Positions 51,832 to 60,435 of a stretch of 64,000 nucleotides of DNA are shown piece after piece. How positions within the stretch are numbered: position 1 is the first letter of the stretch; each line of letters starts with the position of its first letter. The stretch is from CAVQBL01 sp963710715 (GTDB taxonomy: Bacteria > Pseudomonadota > Gammaproteobacteria > DSM-16500). A model generated the notes under the pieces. That model was not told where the DNA came from. It saw only the letters and a program-made list of their open reading frames with translations, and did no database searches. The position numbers and the translations under genes are program-made. The DNA is taken from positions 310,001 to 374,000 of the forward strand of contig CAVQBL010000013.1 in NCBI GenBank assembly GCA_963710715.1. The letters run 5' to 3'.

Positions 51832-53142
51832 ATGGCAGAGATAAAGCAAATCAGAGCGCTGGAAGTGTTAGATTCCCGTGGCAATCCCACCGTTGAAGCC
51901 GAAGTTATTTTGACGAGTGGCGAAAGTGGACGCGCAATTGCACCTTCTGGTGCTTCAACAGGTTCACGCGAGGCGTTGGAGTTGCGTGACAAAGATTCAA
52001 AGCGTTATCTCGGTAAAGGTGTGCTAAAAGCGGTAGCAGCAATTAATGGAGAAATTGCAAACGCTTTACGTGGTATGGATGTGCTGAATCAAGAAAAAAT
52101 AGATCATGCATTGATAGAACTAGACGGTACAAAAAATAAAGAACGTTTAGGGGCTAATACTTTATTAGCAGTTTCGCTGGCAGTTGCTAAAGCAGCGGCT
52201 GCGTCACGTAAGCAACCTTTATACCAATATCTCGGCGGTAAAGGTCCCTTTGTGTTGCCAGTACCGATGATGAATATCATCAATGGTGGTGCGCATGCGG
52301 ACAATAATCTCGACATTCAGGAATTTCTGATTTTGCCAGTGGGCGCAAAAACATTTCCTGAAGCATTACGTTGTGGAGCGGAAATATTTCAACATTTAAA
52401 ACAAGTATTGCATGAACGTGGTTTAAGTACGAGCGTAGGTGATGAAGGTGGTTTTGCACCTAATTTGCCGAATAACGAAGCCGCTCTTGACGAAATTTTA
52501 ACGGCGATTAAAGCAGCCGGTTATCAACCCGGAAAAGATGTTTACTTGGGATTAGATGTGGCGAGTAATGAACTGTATCATAACGGTAAATATCAATTGG
52601 GTGCAGAAAAGAAAAATTTAACCGCAAAAGAATTCGTGGGTTATCTTGCGCGCTTAGTTGAGCGTTATCCTATCATTAGCATTGAAGATGCAATGGCTGA
52701 AAATGATTGGGAAGGTTGGCGCTTGCTAACCGAGCGTTTAGGTAAAGAAATTCAACTAGTGGGTGATGATGTATTTGTAACAAATACAGAGTTACTCCAA
52801 AAAGGAATTACTCAACATATCGCGAATGCTATTCTCATCAAGTTAAATCAAATTGGAACATTGACTGAAACACTCGCGGCTATTCAGATGGCGAAAAAAG
52901 CGCATTACAATACGATTATTTCACATCGCTCGGGCGAAACAGAGGATACAACGATTGCAGATTTAGCCGTTGCAACGAATGCAGGGCAAATTAAAACTGG
53001 ATCGCTCTGCCGTACCGATCGTGTTGCGAAGTATAATCAATTATTACGCATTGCAGATGCATTGGGTGATAAAGCACAATATGCGGGATTCAAGGTGTTT
53101 TCACAATTTAATTGTTTTGCAGATAAAGAGCTCTTCAGATAA
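51832..53142 (+). CDS. eno: Enolase
   Basis: 436 residues: EVLDSRGNPTVEAEV, APSGASTGSREALELRDKDS, the MNIINGGAHADNNLDIQEFL block, the catalytic VGDEGGFAPNL, and the signature LIKLNQIGTLTETLAAI, followed by ISHRSGETEDTTIADLAV. Converts 2-phosphoglycerate to phosphoenolpyruvate and is often an RNase E partner. Its last codons (LFR and TAA) lie inside the left arm of the structured palindrome that separates it from ftsB. Confidence 0.98.
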   Translation: MAEIKQIRALEVLDSRGNPTVEAEVILTSGESGRAIAPSGASTGSREALELRDKDSKRYLGKGVLKAVAAINGEIANALRGMDVLNQEKIDHALIELDGTKNKERLGANTLLAVSLAVAKAAAASRKQPLYQYLGGKGPFVLPVPMMNIINGGAHADNNLDIQEFLILPVGAKTFPEALRCGAEIFQHLKQVLHERGLSTSVGDEGGFAPNLPNNEAALDEILTAIKAAGYQPGKDVYLGLDVASNELYHNGKYQLGAEKKNLTAKEFVGYLARLVERYPIISIEDAMAENDWEGWRLLTERLGKEIQLVGDDVFVTNTELLQKGITQHIANAILIKLNQIGTLTETLAAIQMAKKAHYNTIISHRSGETEDTTIADLAVATNAGQIKTGSLCRTDRVAKYNQLLRIADALGDKAQYAGFKVFSQFNCFADKELFR

Positions 53143-53306
53143 TTATTTTGGGTTATAGCATCTCATCTTGCCATCATCTCAATGCGTTCTTCAATCGCAA
53201 AAGCTCGATGTACAATGCAAGTACACCTGCGCTTTTGCTCAATCAGAACGCATTGATCTAATGGCAATATGAGCGCTATAATCCAAAATAATTATCTGAA
53301 GAGCTC
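53128..53306. repeat. Structured palindromic element, copy 1 (eno-ftsB)
   Basis: Arms of 32 bp with one mismatch: GAGCTCTTCAGATAATTAT, then TTTGGGTTATAGC, against the inverse ending ATCTGAAGAGCTC. Inner arms (CTTGCC, CAATGCGTTCT and CGCAAAAGC) also pair, so the whole 179 bp is an imperfect palindrome. The centre GCGCAGGTGTACTTG (read on the minus strand) is shared with the copy at 63398-63573. The left arm encodes the end of eno. Confidence 0.9.
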
Positions 53307-53323
53307 TTAGAGATGCCAAATTA

Positions 53324-53608
53324 ATGCGATTTCATTTTCTAAAAATAGTGCCCATTTTTTTGATTGTAGTATTGATTTTTTTTCAATGCCGATTGTGGTT
53401 TCAATCGGGTGGTCTTTTAGATATGCGACAGTTAAAAAAACAATTATCGTTACAGATGCAAGAAAATGATAAGCTTAAAAAACGTAACGAAATGTTAATG
53501 CAACAAGTTGAACGGTTGCAAAAAAATCCAGACACGATTGAAGGACATGCGCGTGGTGAATTAGGGATGGTTAAAAAAGGTGAAACGTTTTATCAAGTGG
53601 TAAGATGA
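53324..53608 (+). CDS. ftsB: Cell division protein FtsB
   Basis: 94 residues: a short cytoplasmic N-terminus, one membrane helix (IVPIFLIVVLIFFQCRLWF), then a leucine-zipper-like coiled coil (LKKQLSLQMQENDKLKKRNE) and the conserved EGHARGELGMVKKGETFYQV tail. It forms the FtsQLB divisome complex. The eno-ftsB order is conserved; the palindrome between them is not. Confidence 0.95.
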   Translation: MRFHFLKIVPIFLIVVLIFFQCRLWFQSGGLLDMRQLKKQLSLQMQENDKLKKRNEMLMQQVERLQKNPDTIEGHARGELGMVKKGETFYQVVR

Positions 53609-53623
53609 CGTTCGCATTAGTAG

Positions 53624-53645
53624 GGGCAGACCTGTGTGTCTGCCC
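53624..53645. repeat. Small hairpin between ftsB and surE
   Basis: GGGCAGAC and GTCTGCCC pair around a six-base loop, preceded by GTAG. The sequence GTAGGGGCAGAC equals the start of the outer palindrome at 6951, so it appears to be a minimal member of the GTAGGG class. Confidence 0.7.
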
Positions 53646-53664
53646 ATTTAGTTAAGGCAGGTAC

Positions 53665-54426
53665 ATGAAAATTTTAATTAGCAACGACGATGGATTTTTA
53701 GCTCCTGGAATAAATTTACTTGCAAAAGTATTGGGTGAAATTGCGGATATTACAGTGGTTGCTCCTGACCGCAATCGTAGTGGTGCCAGTAACTCACTGA
53801 CACTCGATAATCCATTGCGTATTGTCACCACAACAGAAAATGGTTTCATTAGTGTGAATGGTACACCCACAGACTGCGTGCATTTAGCAGTAACCGGATT
53901 ACTAAAACAAATGCCTGATATGGTAGTTTCAGGTATCAATGAAGGCTCCAATTTGAGTGACGATGTTTTGTATTCAGGAACAGTTGCCGCAGCCACAGAA
54001 GGGCGATTTTTAGGATTACCGTCGATTGCAATTTCTCTAGCAGGTCCTAAATGTCAGTATTATGAAACCGCAGGAAAAGTGGCAAAAATGCTAGTTCAAC
54101 ATTTGGAAGCGGATCCTTTACCGTCGGATACTATTTTAAATGTGAATGTACCCGATGTTCCATTTTCTGAGCTGCATGGTTTTCAAGTCACACGACTTGG
54201 CACACGACATATTGCTGAGCCCACGATTAAAACAGTCGATCCTCGTGGCAGACGAATTTTTTGGATTGGACAGCCAGGTCCAGAAGAAGATGCGGGTCCG
54301 GGTACTGATTTTTATGCTGTGAATATGGGATATGTGTCAATTACTCCCTTACACCTCGATTTAACACATTATAAAGTGTTTGACCAATTGTCAGGCTGGG
54401 TGCGCTCACTAGAAGAAACAGGATAA
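53665..54426 (+). CDS. surE: 5'/3'-nucleotidase (survival protein) SurE
   Basis: 253 residues. The catalytic acidic pair is in MKILISNDDGFLAPGINLLA; PDRNRSGASNSLTLDNPLRI, VNGTPTDCVHLAVTG and DMVVSGINEGSNLSDDVLYS complete the family signature. A nucleoside monophosphatase expressed with stationary-phase genes. surE-nlpD-rpoS is the conserved stationary-phase cluster; pcm, often between, is absent. Confidence 0.96.
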   Translation: MKILISNDDGFLAPGINLLAKVLGEIADITVVAPDRNRSGASNSLTLDNPLRIVTTTENGFISVNGTPTDCVHLAVTGLLKQMPDMVVSGINEGSNLSDDVLYSGTVAAATEGRFLGLPSIAISLAGPKCQYYETAGKVAKMLVQHLEADPLPSDTILNVNVPDVPFSELHGFQVTRLGTRHIAEPTIKTVDPRGRRIFWIGQPGPEEDAGPGTDFYAVNMGYVSITPLHLDLTHYKVFDQLSGWVRSLEETG

Positions 54427-54447
54427 CTTGCGAAAATAGGATTATGC

Positions 54448-55230
54448 GTGCGTATTATCCAATTTTTTATCATTGCTTTGATCTTATGCGCACTAACAGC
54501 GTGCGCGAGTGGCCGTAAACATTTTGCACCGGTCACGGAAATTAGCACTATAGATGTCATTCCCAGAACGGGTGGTTATGAAGTTGCGCGTGGCGATACC
54601 ATTTACTCTATTGCTTGGCGTTATGGCTTAGATTATCGTCATCTGGCAAAGCTCAATGGCATTCAATCTCCTTATCATATTGGAGTTGGGCAAATAATTC
54701 GCTTGAATAATAGTTTTGCGCCAATAAGGCAGCAAGCTGGAGCTACTAAGGTTGCTACATCCAAGAAAGTATCACGCAAGAAAGTATCAGATATTGTTTC
54801 TCATAAACATAAACGCTCTCGCTCCAAATCGCGTTCTATAGTGACAGAGAGAGAACCTACACAAAGGGTAACACGTTGGCATTGGCCAGCTCGCGGTCCC
54901 ATTGTGGGTAGATTTTCTTCCTTGAATAAGGGGATTAATATTGCTGGACGCAAAGGCGATCCCATTTTTTCCACTGCTACAGGCAAAGTTGTGTACAGTG
55001 GCAATGGCTTGCGTGGTTATGGAAATCTCATCATTATTAAACATAACAACTTATATTTAACAGCCTATGCGCATAATAATGCGATGTTAGTTAAAGAAGG
55101 TGCTTGGGTAAAAAGGGGGCAAAAAATTGCCACCATGGGAAATACTGGAACACGGCGCGTGATGCTACATTTTGAAATTCGCCGCGGTGGTCAACCTATG
55201 AATCCGTTGAAGTATTTGGCGTCACGATAA
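54448..55230 (+). CDS. nlpD: Lipoprotein NlpD (LysM and degenerate M23 domains)
   Basis: 260 residues from a GTG start with TAGG seven bases upstream. A lipoprotein signal (FFIIALILCALTAC, lipid Cys at about residue 20) is followed by a LysM domain (YEVARGDTIYSIAWRYGLDY, then GVGQIIRL), a basic linker and a LytM/M23 domain (GKGINIAGRKGDPIFSTATG and MLHFEIRRGGQPMNPLKYL). The HxxxD zinc motif is replaced by NIAGRKGD, so it is catalytically dead, as in E. coli NlpD, which activates the amidase AmiC. In many relatives the rpoS promoter lies inside nlpD. Confidence 0.93.
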   Translation: MRIIQFFIIALILCALTACASGRKHFAPVTEISTIDVIPRTGGYEVARGDTIYSIAWRYGLDYRHLAKLNGIQSPYHIGVGQIIRLNNSFAPIRQQAGATKVATSKKVSRKKVSDIVSHKHKRSRSKSRSIVTEREPTQRVTRWHWPARGPIVGRFSSLNKGINIAGRKGDPIFSTATGKVVYSGNGLRGYGNLIIIKHNNLYLTAYAHNNAMLVKEGAWVKRGQKIATMGNTGTRRVMLHFEIRRGGQPMNPLKYLASR

Positions 55231-55290
55231 TATTTTTTGTCTGGGAGGTGGAAAAAAGGTATAATTCAAGTAGTTAGTGTTCTTTTTAGC

Positions 55291-55395
55291 TCGTCATTGC
55301 GAGCCTCACGCCTTAGGTGGCAATCCAGAATGGTGACAAGTTGTAGGCAGTACTGGATTGCTTCGCCGCAAAAGGCGCTCCTCGCAATGACGGCG
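55291..55395. repeat. Dispersed palindromic repeat, family B, copy 3 (rpoS leader)
   Basis: CTCGTCATTGCGAGCCTCAC to CTCCTCGCAATGACGGCGTT, with the middle shortened by about 17 bp compared with copy 1. It lies between nlpD and rpoS, 31 bp before the rpoS ATG, so transcripts from a promoter in nlpD would carry it as a long hairpin in the 5' leader. Confidence 0.9.
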
Positions 55396-55425
55396 TTATA
55401 ATTTTTTATACCTAGGAAAACACCA

Positions 55426-56484
55426 ATGCCGCGAAAAAGTAAAAAAGAAAATGATCAGTCGCGTACCACTGCAAAAACAGAAGAAAAAAAAGAAAAAGTA
55501 TCCTCTGAAAGTGAAGCAGAAGATTTTGCTGATGTGACAGTTGCAGATGAAGTAGAACTTGTCGCAGTTGCAGCAGAAGCCGCAGTGGTAGAAGCTGAAA
55601 TTGCTGCTGAAGTGGAAAAAGAAGCAAAAAAAACCCGCACTCCTACCTCAACAAAAGCCTCTGACCCAACACAAATTTATCTCAGTGAAATTGGGTATTC
55701 GCCATTGTTAACACCCGAACAAGAAGTCTATTATGCGCGTTTAGTGCAGAAAGGAGATAAAGCAGCGCGTGCAAAAATGATTGAAAGTAATTTACGTTTA
55801 GTGGTAAAAATTGCACGTCGCTATTACAAACGCGGACTGGAATTTTTAGACTTGATTGAAGAAGGAAATTTGGGTTTATTACGTGCTGTTGAAAAGTTTG
55901 ATCCGGAACGTGGTTTTCGTTTTTCAACCTATGCAACTTGGTGGATTCGACAAACCATTGAACGCGCAATCATGAATCAAACTCGCACTATTCGTCTTCC
56001 CATTCACGTGTTAAGAGAATTAAATACATATTTATCTGCTGCACGTGAATTAATGAAAACCGGAGATCATGAACCTACTTATCAAGATATCGCAGATGCT
56101 GTGCATAAACCCGTTGAAGATGTGAAAGACATGTTAGAACTCAATGAGCACGTGATTTCATTGGATTCTATTATTGGTACAGAAAATAATACGGGCAGGC
56201 CATTGCTGGATGCGATTGCAGATAAGCATAAAGTAGACCCTGTTGATTTATTGTCAGATGAACGCTTAGCAAAAAATTTAGCGTCTTGTTTGCAAGAATT
56301 AAATGAAAAACAACGCGATGTATTATGTCGTCGCTTTGGTTTGGCCGGCTATGAGCGTGAAACCTTAGAAGAAGTGGGCCAAGCTATTGGCCTTACTCGC
56401 GAACGGGTCAGACAAATCCAAATGAGCGCACTCAAAGCATTGCGCGAGATTATGAAAAAGCACGGAATGAATAGCGAAAGCTGA
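55426..56484 (+). CDS. rpoS: Sigma factor RpoS
   Basis: 352-residue group 2 sigma-70 factor. The first about 75 residues are a Lys/Glu/Ala-rich low-complexity extension. Region 1.2 follows (DPTQIYLSEIGYSPLLTPEQ), then 2.1-2.4 (MIESNLRLVVKIARRYYKRG, DLIEEGNLGLLRAVEKFDPE, STYATWWIRQTIERAIMNQT), region 3 and the 4.2 helix-turn-helix (TLEEVGQAIGLTRERVRQIQ). Position after nlpD identifies RpoS rather than RpoD. In Legionella RpoS also governs transmission-phase genes. Confidence 0.95.
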   Translation: MPRKSKKENDQSRTTAKTEEKKEKVSSESEAEDFADVTVADEVELVAVAAEAAVVEAEIAAEVEKEAKKTRTPTSTKASDPTQIYLSEIGYSPLLTPEQEVYYARLVQKGDKAARAKMIESNLRLVVKIARRYYKRGLEFLDLIEEGNLGLLRAVEKFDPERGFRFSTYATWWIRQTIERAIMNQTRTIRLPIHVLRELNTYLSAARELMKTGDHEPTYQDIADAVHKPVEDVKDMLELNEHVISLDSIIGTENNTGRPLLDAIADKHKVDPVDLLSDERLAKNLASCLQELNEKQRDVLCRRFGLAGYERETLEEVGQAIGLTRERVRQIQMSALKALREIMKKHGMNSES

Positions 56485-56547
56485 TCTAGGTAAAGATGTG
56501 CTCACTGTTGTTTTGGTTGGTAAACGTTTTGTAATTGTTGGTTTATA

Positions 56548-58173
56548 TTATCCAGGGCAGAGGTAGCCCGCAAAATTTTCTATTTTTTCCATCAGGCTTG
56601 GTTTTGGAGTAGCCGCCTCTGCTGGAAGCCTTTGATAGCCGTTGTTTTGAGACCCGAATAGTGCACCTTTAAAATCTGAAACGGTTGCAGCGGTATTTGT
56701 ATTGTTATTGTCGATAACAACTTCCGTAAGAGGGATTTCTGTTCTGCTGAAGAAATTTCGCCTGACCCAGTCCTTTTGGAATTTTCTATTGGTAGTTCTC
56801 CAATTAGCCATTAAAGTTAGATATGCAGTTCCAGCCAGAATAGCAAATTGGCAGCCTAAGTTTATCCAAGGATTATTTTTTTCTGAATACTTATCGATGT
56901 TTTGTAAGAAACATAGAAGGGCAAAAGCGATACTAAGGACATGAGCTATTGATTCCCCCACAAGAAGCGATTTTTGTGATTTTGTCATCGTCTTAGTAAC
57001 AAGTCTTTTTTGCACTTCTAGTTTCTGTTCGCTATTGAGCTCGGACCCTGGTTCAGAATCTCTGTTGACCACTGTATGAGACATAATTGCACCAAAAGTT
57101 GCAGGAGTCCCAATGACACTACCAGCAATAAGAGCGGGGAGAGACATGTCGAGATATCTGCGAAGTAGATGATAATTATTCACTCTTGCTATTTCGTTTG
57201 CGGTTTCACTCAAGAAATAAGCAATCGCTAACCAAATACCCGGCAATTCAATCACGCTGCTAGCAATTGTCCATTTATCTGGGCAGAAGCCACGGGCAGG
57301 TTTGTTGTTATCCACTTCTTCAGGCTTATTTTCTGCTTTCTTTTCATCTTTATAGCCAGTATAGGATTGGAGAATTGCCTCAAGATACGCTCTCAAGTTA
57401 GCCCATTCTCCAAATATGCCAGTAATAGCTGTACTGGCTGCAAGTGTTAGGAATGCAGTTTTATGTGTCCCCGCATGTTTATCTTCACGAAGAATAAGAT
57501 TTATATACAATAGCATACTCTCGCTGATGCCAACGAGAAAACTAGCTAGTAGGGCTCCATTTTTTAAACGGAAAATTGATTTTTCACGAAAACTTAATGA
57601 TGAAGCTTGAGGAGTTGTTGAGCTGTGTTGATCCGAGACGGTATCACTCGCTTGTCCACGAAATAAAGGGGCTATCAAACTGTTTTCCGAACTAGCAGAA
57701 GACGAGTCATTTGCACTATCAGGGGCAATATTATCCAGTTCAACGTCTGGAGTAGCTGAGCTATCTAGATTTTCTTCTTGGTTTACTAGATTAAATCGAA
57801 AGCGTACCCAAGAGACAAAGAGTGAGAGGGGAGATAGTACAAAGAAAATATAGGCTGCTGTGCTAGATAACCCCAGGAACTCAGGGTTATTTTCTGGATT
57901 ATTAAATTTATCCCAATATTGAACGCAAGAATGAATGGTTGTAAATGCTATTAGAGCGTCTGCTATAGCTGCTTTTTTTGTATCGCTATTAGCTTTTTTT
58001 ATTTCGACAATTCTGCCAGTAGGCATGGTTGGACAGAGTAACTCTTTCACGCTTGATAGTGCTTCACATATTCTTGTTGTTATTGGCTTTGGCGCTGCCT
58101 CAAGTTCGGCCATTGCTTCAGCGGGTCCTGCTGAGCGGTAATTCTTTAGTCGTGTAAAAATAGAAGACAGCAT
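56548..58173 (-). CDS. 541-residue multi-spanning membrane protein preceded by a Fur box
   Basis: No family recognised. It has an N-terminal amphipathic stretch, hydrophobic segments near residues 70-85, 103-120, 210-228, 243-258, 302-322, 345-365, 400-425 and 435-450, and a Ser/Asp-rich loop (about 133-190: PDSANDSSSASSENSL). The C-terminal 80 residues are soluble. Strong Fur-type palindrome 28 bp upstream of the start suggests iron-repressed expression. There is no resemblance to known siderophore or ferrous iron transporters, and the long polar loop would also fit an effector-type membrane protein. It lies downstream of pfp on the same strand. Confidence 0.65.
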   Translation of the reverse strand: MLSSIFTRLKNYRSAGPAEAMAELEAAPKPITTRICEALSSVKELLCPTMPTGRIVEIKKANSDTKKAAIADALIAFTTIHSCVQYWDKFNNPENNPEFLGLSSTAAYIFFVLSPLSLFVSWVRFRFNLVNQEENLDSSATPDVELDNIAPDSANDSSSASSENSLIAPLFRGQASDTVSDQHSSTTPQASSLSFREKSIFRLKNGALLASFLVGISESMLLYINLILREDKHAGTHKTAFLTLAASTAITGIFGEWANLRAYLEAILQSYTGYKDEKKAENKPEEVDNNKPARGFCPDKWTIASSVIELPGIWLAIAYFLSETANEIARVNNYHLLRRYLDMSLPALIAGSVIGTPATFGAIMSHTVVNRDSEPGSELNSEQKLEVQKRLVTKTMTKSQKSLLVGESIAHVLSIAFALLCFLQNIDKYSEKNNPWINLGCQFAILAGTAYLTLMANWRTTNRKFQKDWVRRNFFSRTEIPLTEVVIDNNNTNTAATVSDFKGALFGSQNNGYQRLPAEAATPKPSLMEKIENFAGYLCPG

Positions 58174-58200
58174 AAGACTCTCGTTTTGTAATTATTAAAT

Positions 58201-58219
58201 GAGAATGATAATCATTTGT
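58201..58219 (-). promoter_or_regulatory. Fur box
   Basis: GAGAATGATAATCATTTGT matches the 19-bp Fur consensus GATAATGATAATCATTATC at 15 of 19 positions, with a perfect AATGAT-A-ATCATT core. It is 28 bp before the start codon of the 541-residue gene. Confidence 0.75.
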
Positions 58220-58278
58220 AAATAAAATGCAAACAAAATGTTATCACTTTGTATTTTTTATTATATTTTGGTCAAATT

Positions 58279-59541
58279 TTATATATTAAACACTTTTTCT
58301 ATCTTTTTTTCAACAGAAACGTTTTTTAGTTTAACATAATAAGGTAGGCCATTGCGGTAGGGAGGATAGTCTTCACCATTAATCAGGGGCGATAAATACT
58401 CACGACAAGCGGCGGTGATACCAAAGCCATCGTCGGTAATGTAATGACGAGGGATCTTAACTTCGATATTAGCTACTTTTTCTAATGGAGCTTCACCAAT
58501 GCTCCAACGATACGGCTTATTCGATTCACGTACAATAATGGGCATGACAGCGTTTTTACCGGCTAATGCGAGTAATACAGCCGCTTTCCCCACAGCATAA
58601 GCTTGTTCAACATCGGTTTTGGATGCGATGTGACGAGCAGAGCGTTGTAAATAATCGGATAAAGCCCAGTGATATTTATAGCCAAATTTATCTTTGATGA
58701 GTTTGGCAATGACAGGTGCAACACCGCCGAGCTGTTTATGACCAAATGCATCAACAAGCCCTGCATCGGCAATAAATGTACCATCGAGATTGTGTAAGCC
58801 TTCTGAAACGACAATAGCACAATTACCGTATTTTTTAACGCACTGATCGACACGCGCTAAAAAAACTTCCGGATTAAAAGGAATTTCTGGCAATAAAATA
58901 ATGTGTGGCGCATCACCTTCTTGTTCTGCTGCAAGACCGCTTGCTGCTGCAATCCATCCAGCATGGCGTCCCATGACTTCTAGAATAAAAACTTTGGTTG
59001 AAGTGAGGGCCATGGAAGCGACATCGAGCCCGGCTTCTTTGATAGAAGTTGCAACATATTTTGCAACGGAACCAAAGCCAGGAGAATTGTCTGTGAAGGG
59101 TAAATCATTATCTACCGTTTTAGGGATACCAATGCAGGTGATAGGGTAGCCCATGGTTTGGCTGATTTGTGAAACTTTATATGCCGTATCTTGTGAGTCG
59201 CCACCACCATTATAAAAAAAGTAGCGGATATTATGCGCGGAAAAAACTTCAATTAATCGTTCATACTGCGCACGATGTTTTTCTAGGGTGCCTAATTTAT
59301 GTCGGCAAGAACCAAACGCACCTGCGGGGGTGTGGCGTAGCGCAGCAATAGCTTCATCGGAATCATAAGAAGTGTCGATTAAATCTTCAGTGAGTGCACC
59401 AATAATCCCATTTCTCGCTGCAAAAACAGTGCCAATTTTGTCTTTATTTTGTCGTGCTGTTTCGATGACGCCGCATGCAGAAGCATTAATCACTGCAGTG
59501 ACACCGCCAGATTGGGCATAAAGCGCATTGTATTTTTCCAT
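58279..59541 (-). CDS. pfp: Pyrophosphate-dependent 6-phosphofructokinase
   Basis: 420 residues. MEKYNALYAQSGGVTAVINA, then FFYNGGGDSQDTAYKVSQ, where Asp after GGG is the residue associated with pyrophosphate rather than ATP use, and GIPKTVDNDLPFTDNSPGFG with the catalytic TVDND. MGRHAGWIAAASGL is the sugar-phosphate block. Reversible step of glycolysis between fructose 6-phosphate and fructose 1,6-bisphosphate. No other glycolysis gene is adjacent. Confidence 0.92.
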   Translation of the reverse strand: MEKYNALYAQSGGVTAVINASACGVIETARQNKDKIGTVFAARNGIIGALTEDLIDTSYDSDEAIAALRHTPAGAFGSCRHKLGTLEKHRAQYERLIEVFSAHNIRYFFYNGGGDSQDTAYKVSQISQTMGYPITCIGIPKTVDNDLPFTDNSPGFGSVAKYVATSIKEAGLDVASMALTSTKVFILEVMGRHAGWIAAASGLAAEQEGDAPHIILLPEIPFNPEVFLARVDQCVKKYGNCAIVVSEGLHNLDGTFIADAGLVDAFGHKQLGGVAPVIAKLIKDKFGYKYHWALSDYLQRSARHIASKTDVEQAYAVGKAAVLLALAGKNAVMPIIVRESNKPYRWSIGEAPLEKVANIEVKIPRHYITDDGFGITAACREYLSPLINGEDYPPYRNGLPYYVKLKNVSVEKKIEKVFNI

Positions 59542-59628
59542 GGTATTGTCAGCTCCGAATAAGGGAATGAAATCATAATACTGTTTTTTGTTTAGAGATC
59601 AAGTAGGGTCAAAGCGAGATCATATCAT

Positions 59629-59791
59629 TGAAGTTAGATCGAAGCCCCGTCATGCGAGCATGTGCTTTTCATGCGAAGCAATCCAGGGGAACGTTTTTGT
59701 GCTTCTGGATTGCCACGCCCGCGCAAAAAAGCGCGCGCGGGCTCGCAATGACGGGGCTTCGATCTAACTTCAGCGCTCGCACGTGTGGCAG
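59629..59791. repeat. Dispersed palindromic repeat, family A, copy 2
   Basis: Almost identical to 7028-7193, including the ends GATCGAAGCCCCGTCATG/CATTG-like left arm and GACGGGGCTTCGATCTAAC right arm. One T is lost in the left arm (CGTCATGCGAGC) and a few bases in the middle. It fills the gap between pfp and the UspA-like gene. Confidence 0.9.
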
Positions 59792-59792
59792 G

Positions 59793-60218
59793 TTACCCCA
59801 AACTTGCAATTGGTTTGATAATCCGTTTGCGTAGGGCTTTTCTGAAAGAAAAAGATTTGTTGAGTTCAGCGACATGAACGCTACTTGCTAATACAAAATC
59901 AATATTGAGTTTTTTTGCGAGGCACAATATTTCAGTTTTAGCTTTGCCAGTGATTAGCCATCGATCTTGTTTTTCAACGTTAAGCGTATTGCTGATCGTG
60001 GCAAGTGTTTTATCCGCATTTTGGTAATATTCTTGTGTTAATTTCACCATCGAAGGAATATTAAAATAATAAACAGGCATGCTCGGTATCACGTGCACTA
60101 AGCTAAGTTTGATTTTAAAGCCTTGGGACGCGGATTGATGAAGAGCTTCTTTGATAAGAGTAATCTCTGCATCCGTGGTAGAATTAGTCACTAGTAAAAC
60201 ATGTTTTTGCGCATCCAT
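59793..60218 (-). CDS. Universal stress protein (UspA)-like
   Basis: 141 residues with the Usp alpha/beta pattern: KHVLLVTNSTTDAEITLIKE, KIKLSLVHVIPSMPVYYFNI, then RWLITGKAKTEILCLAKKLN and IDFVLASSVHVAELNKSF. The ATP-binding G-2x-G-9x-G(S/T) motif is not clear, so it may belong to the UspA (non-ATP-binding) branch. The stop lies at the edge of a family-A repeat. Confidence 0.8.
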   Translation of the reverse strand: MDAQKHVLLVTNSTTDAEITLIKEALHQSASQGFKIKLSLVHVIPSMPVYYFNIPSMVKLTQEYYQNADKTLATISNTLNVEKQDRWLITGKAKTEILCLAKKLNIDFVLASSVHVAELNKSFSFRKALRKRIIKPIASLG

Positions 60219-60313
60219 GACACTACTTTCTCCATGTAACTCTTTTTATCTTAAAGCTTAGGGGATAAACATAATCTCATTATTTATGGTAAATGAAAAT
60301 TGGAAAAAGCCAT

Positions 60314-60334
60314 GGGAAATCTAGCTGATTTCCC
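60314..60334. other. Short perfect hairpin
   Basis: GGGAAATC and GATTTCCC pair around TAGCT in the 217-bp gap between the UspA-like gene and the toxin-antitoxin promoter. It could end leftward or rightward transcription; no T run is adjacent, so its role is open. Confidence 0.4.
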
Positions 60335-60400
60335 CGGGAAGGTTTAGGGTTTTTACTATGTGCCCACCACTTTTAAAAATTGCCAAGTTGATATCAGTTT

Positions 60401-60429
60401 TTGACAAAAGTAGTACAATGTTATATAAT
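60401..60429 (+). promoter_or_regulatory. Consensus sigma70 promoter of a toxin-antitoxin pair
   Basis: TTGACA (60401-60406), 17-bp spacer, TATAAT (60424-60429): both hexamers and the spacing are perfect. The expected first transcribed base, about seven bases after the -10, coincides with the ATG at 60436. Confidence 0.85.
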
Positions 60430-60435
60430 TAGCAT

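Noticed and set aside
59628..59875. Open frames on both strands across the family-A repeat
   Set aside because: They translate the palindrome itself (MKLDRSPVM... and its mirror) and have no ribosome-binding site.
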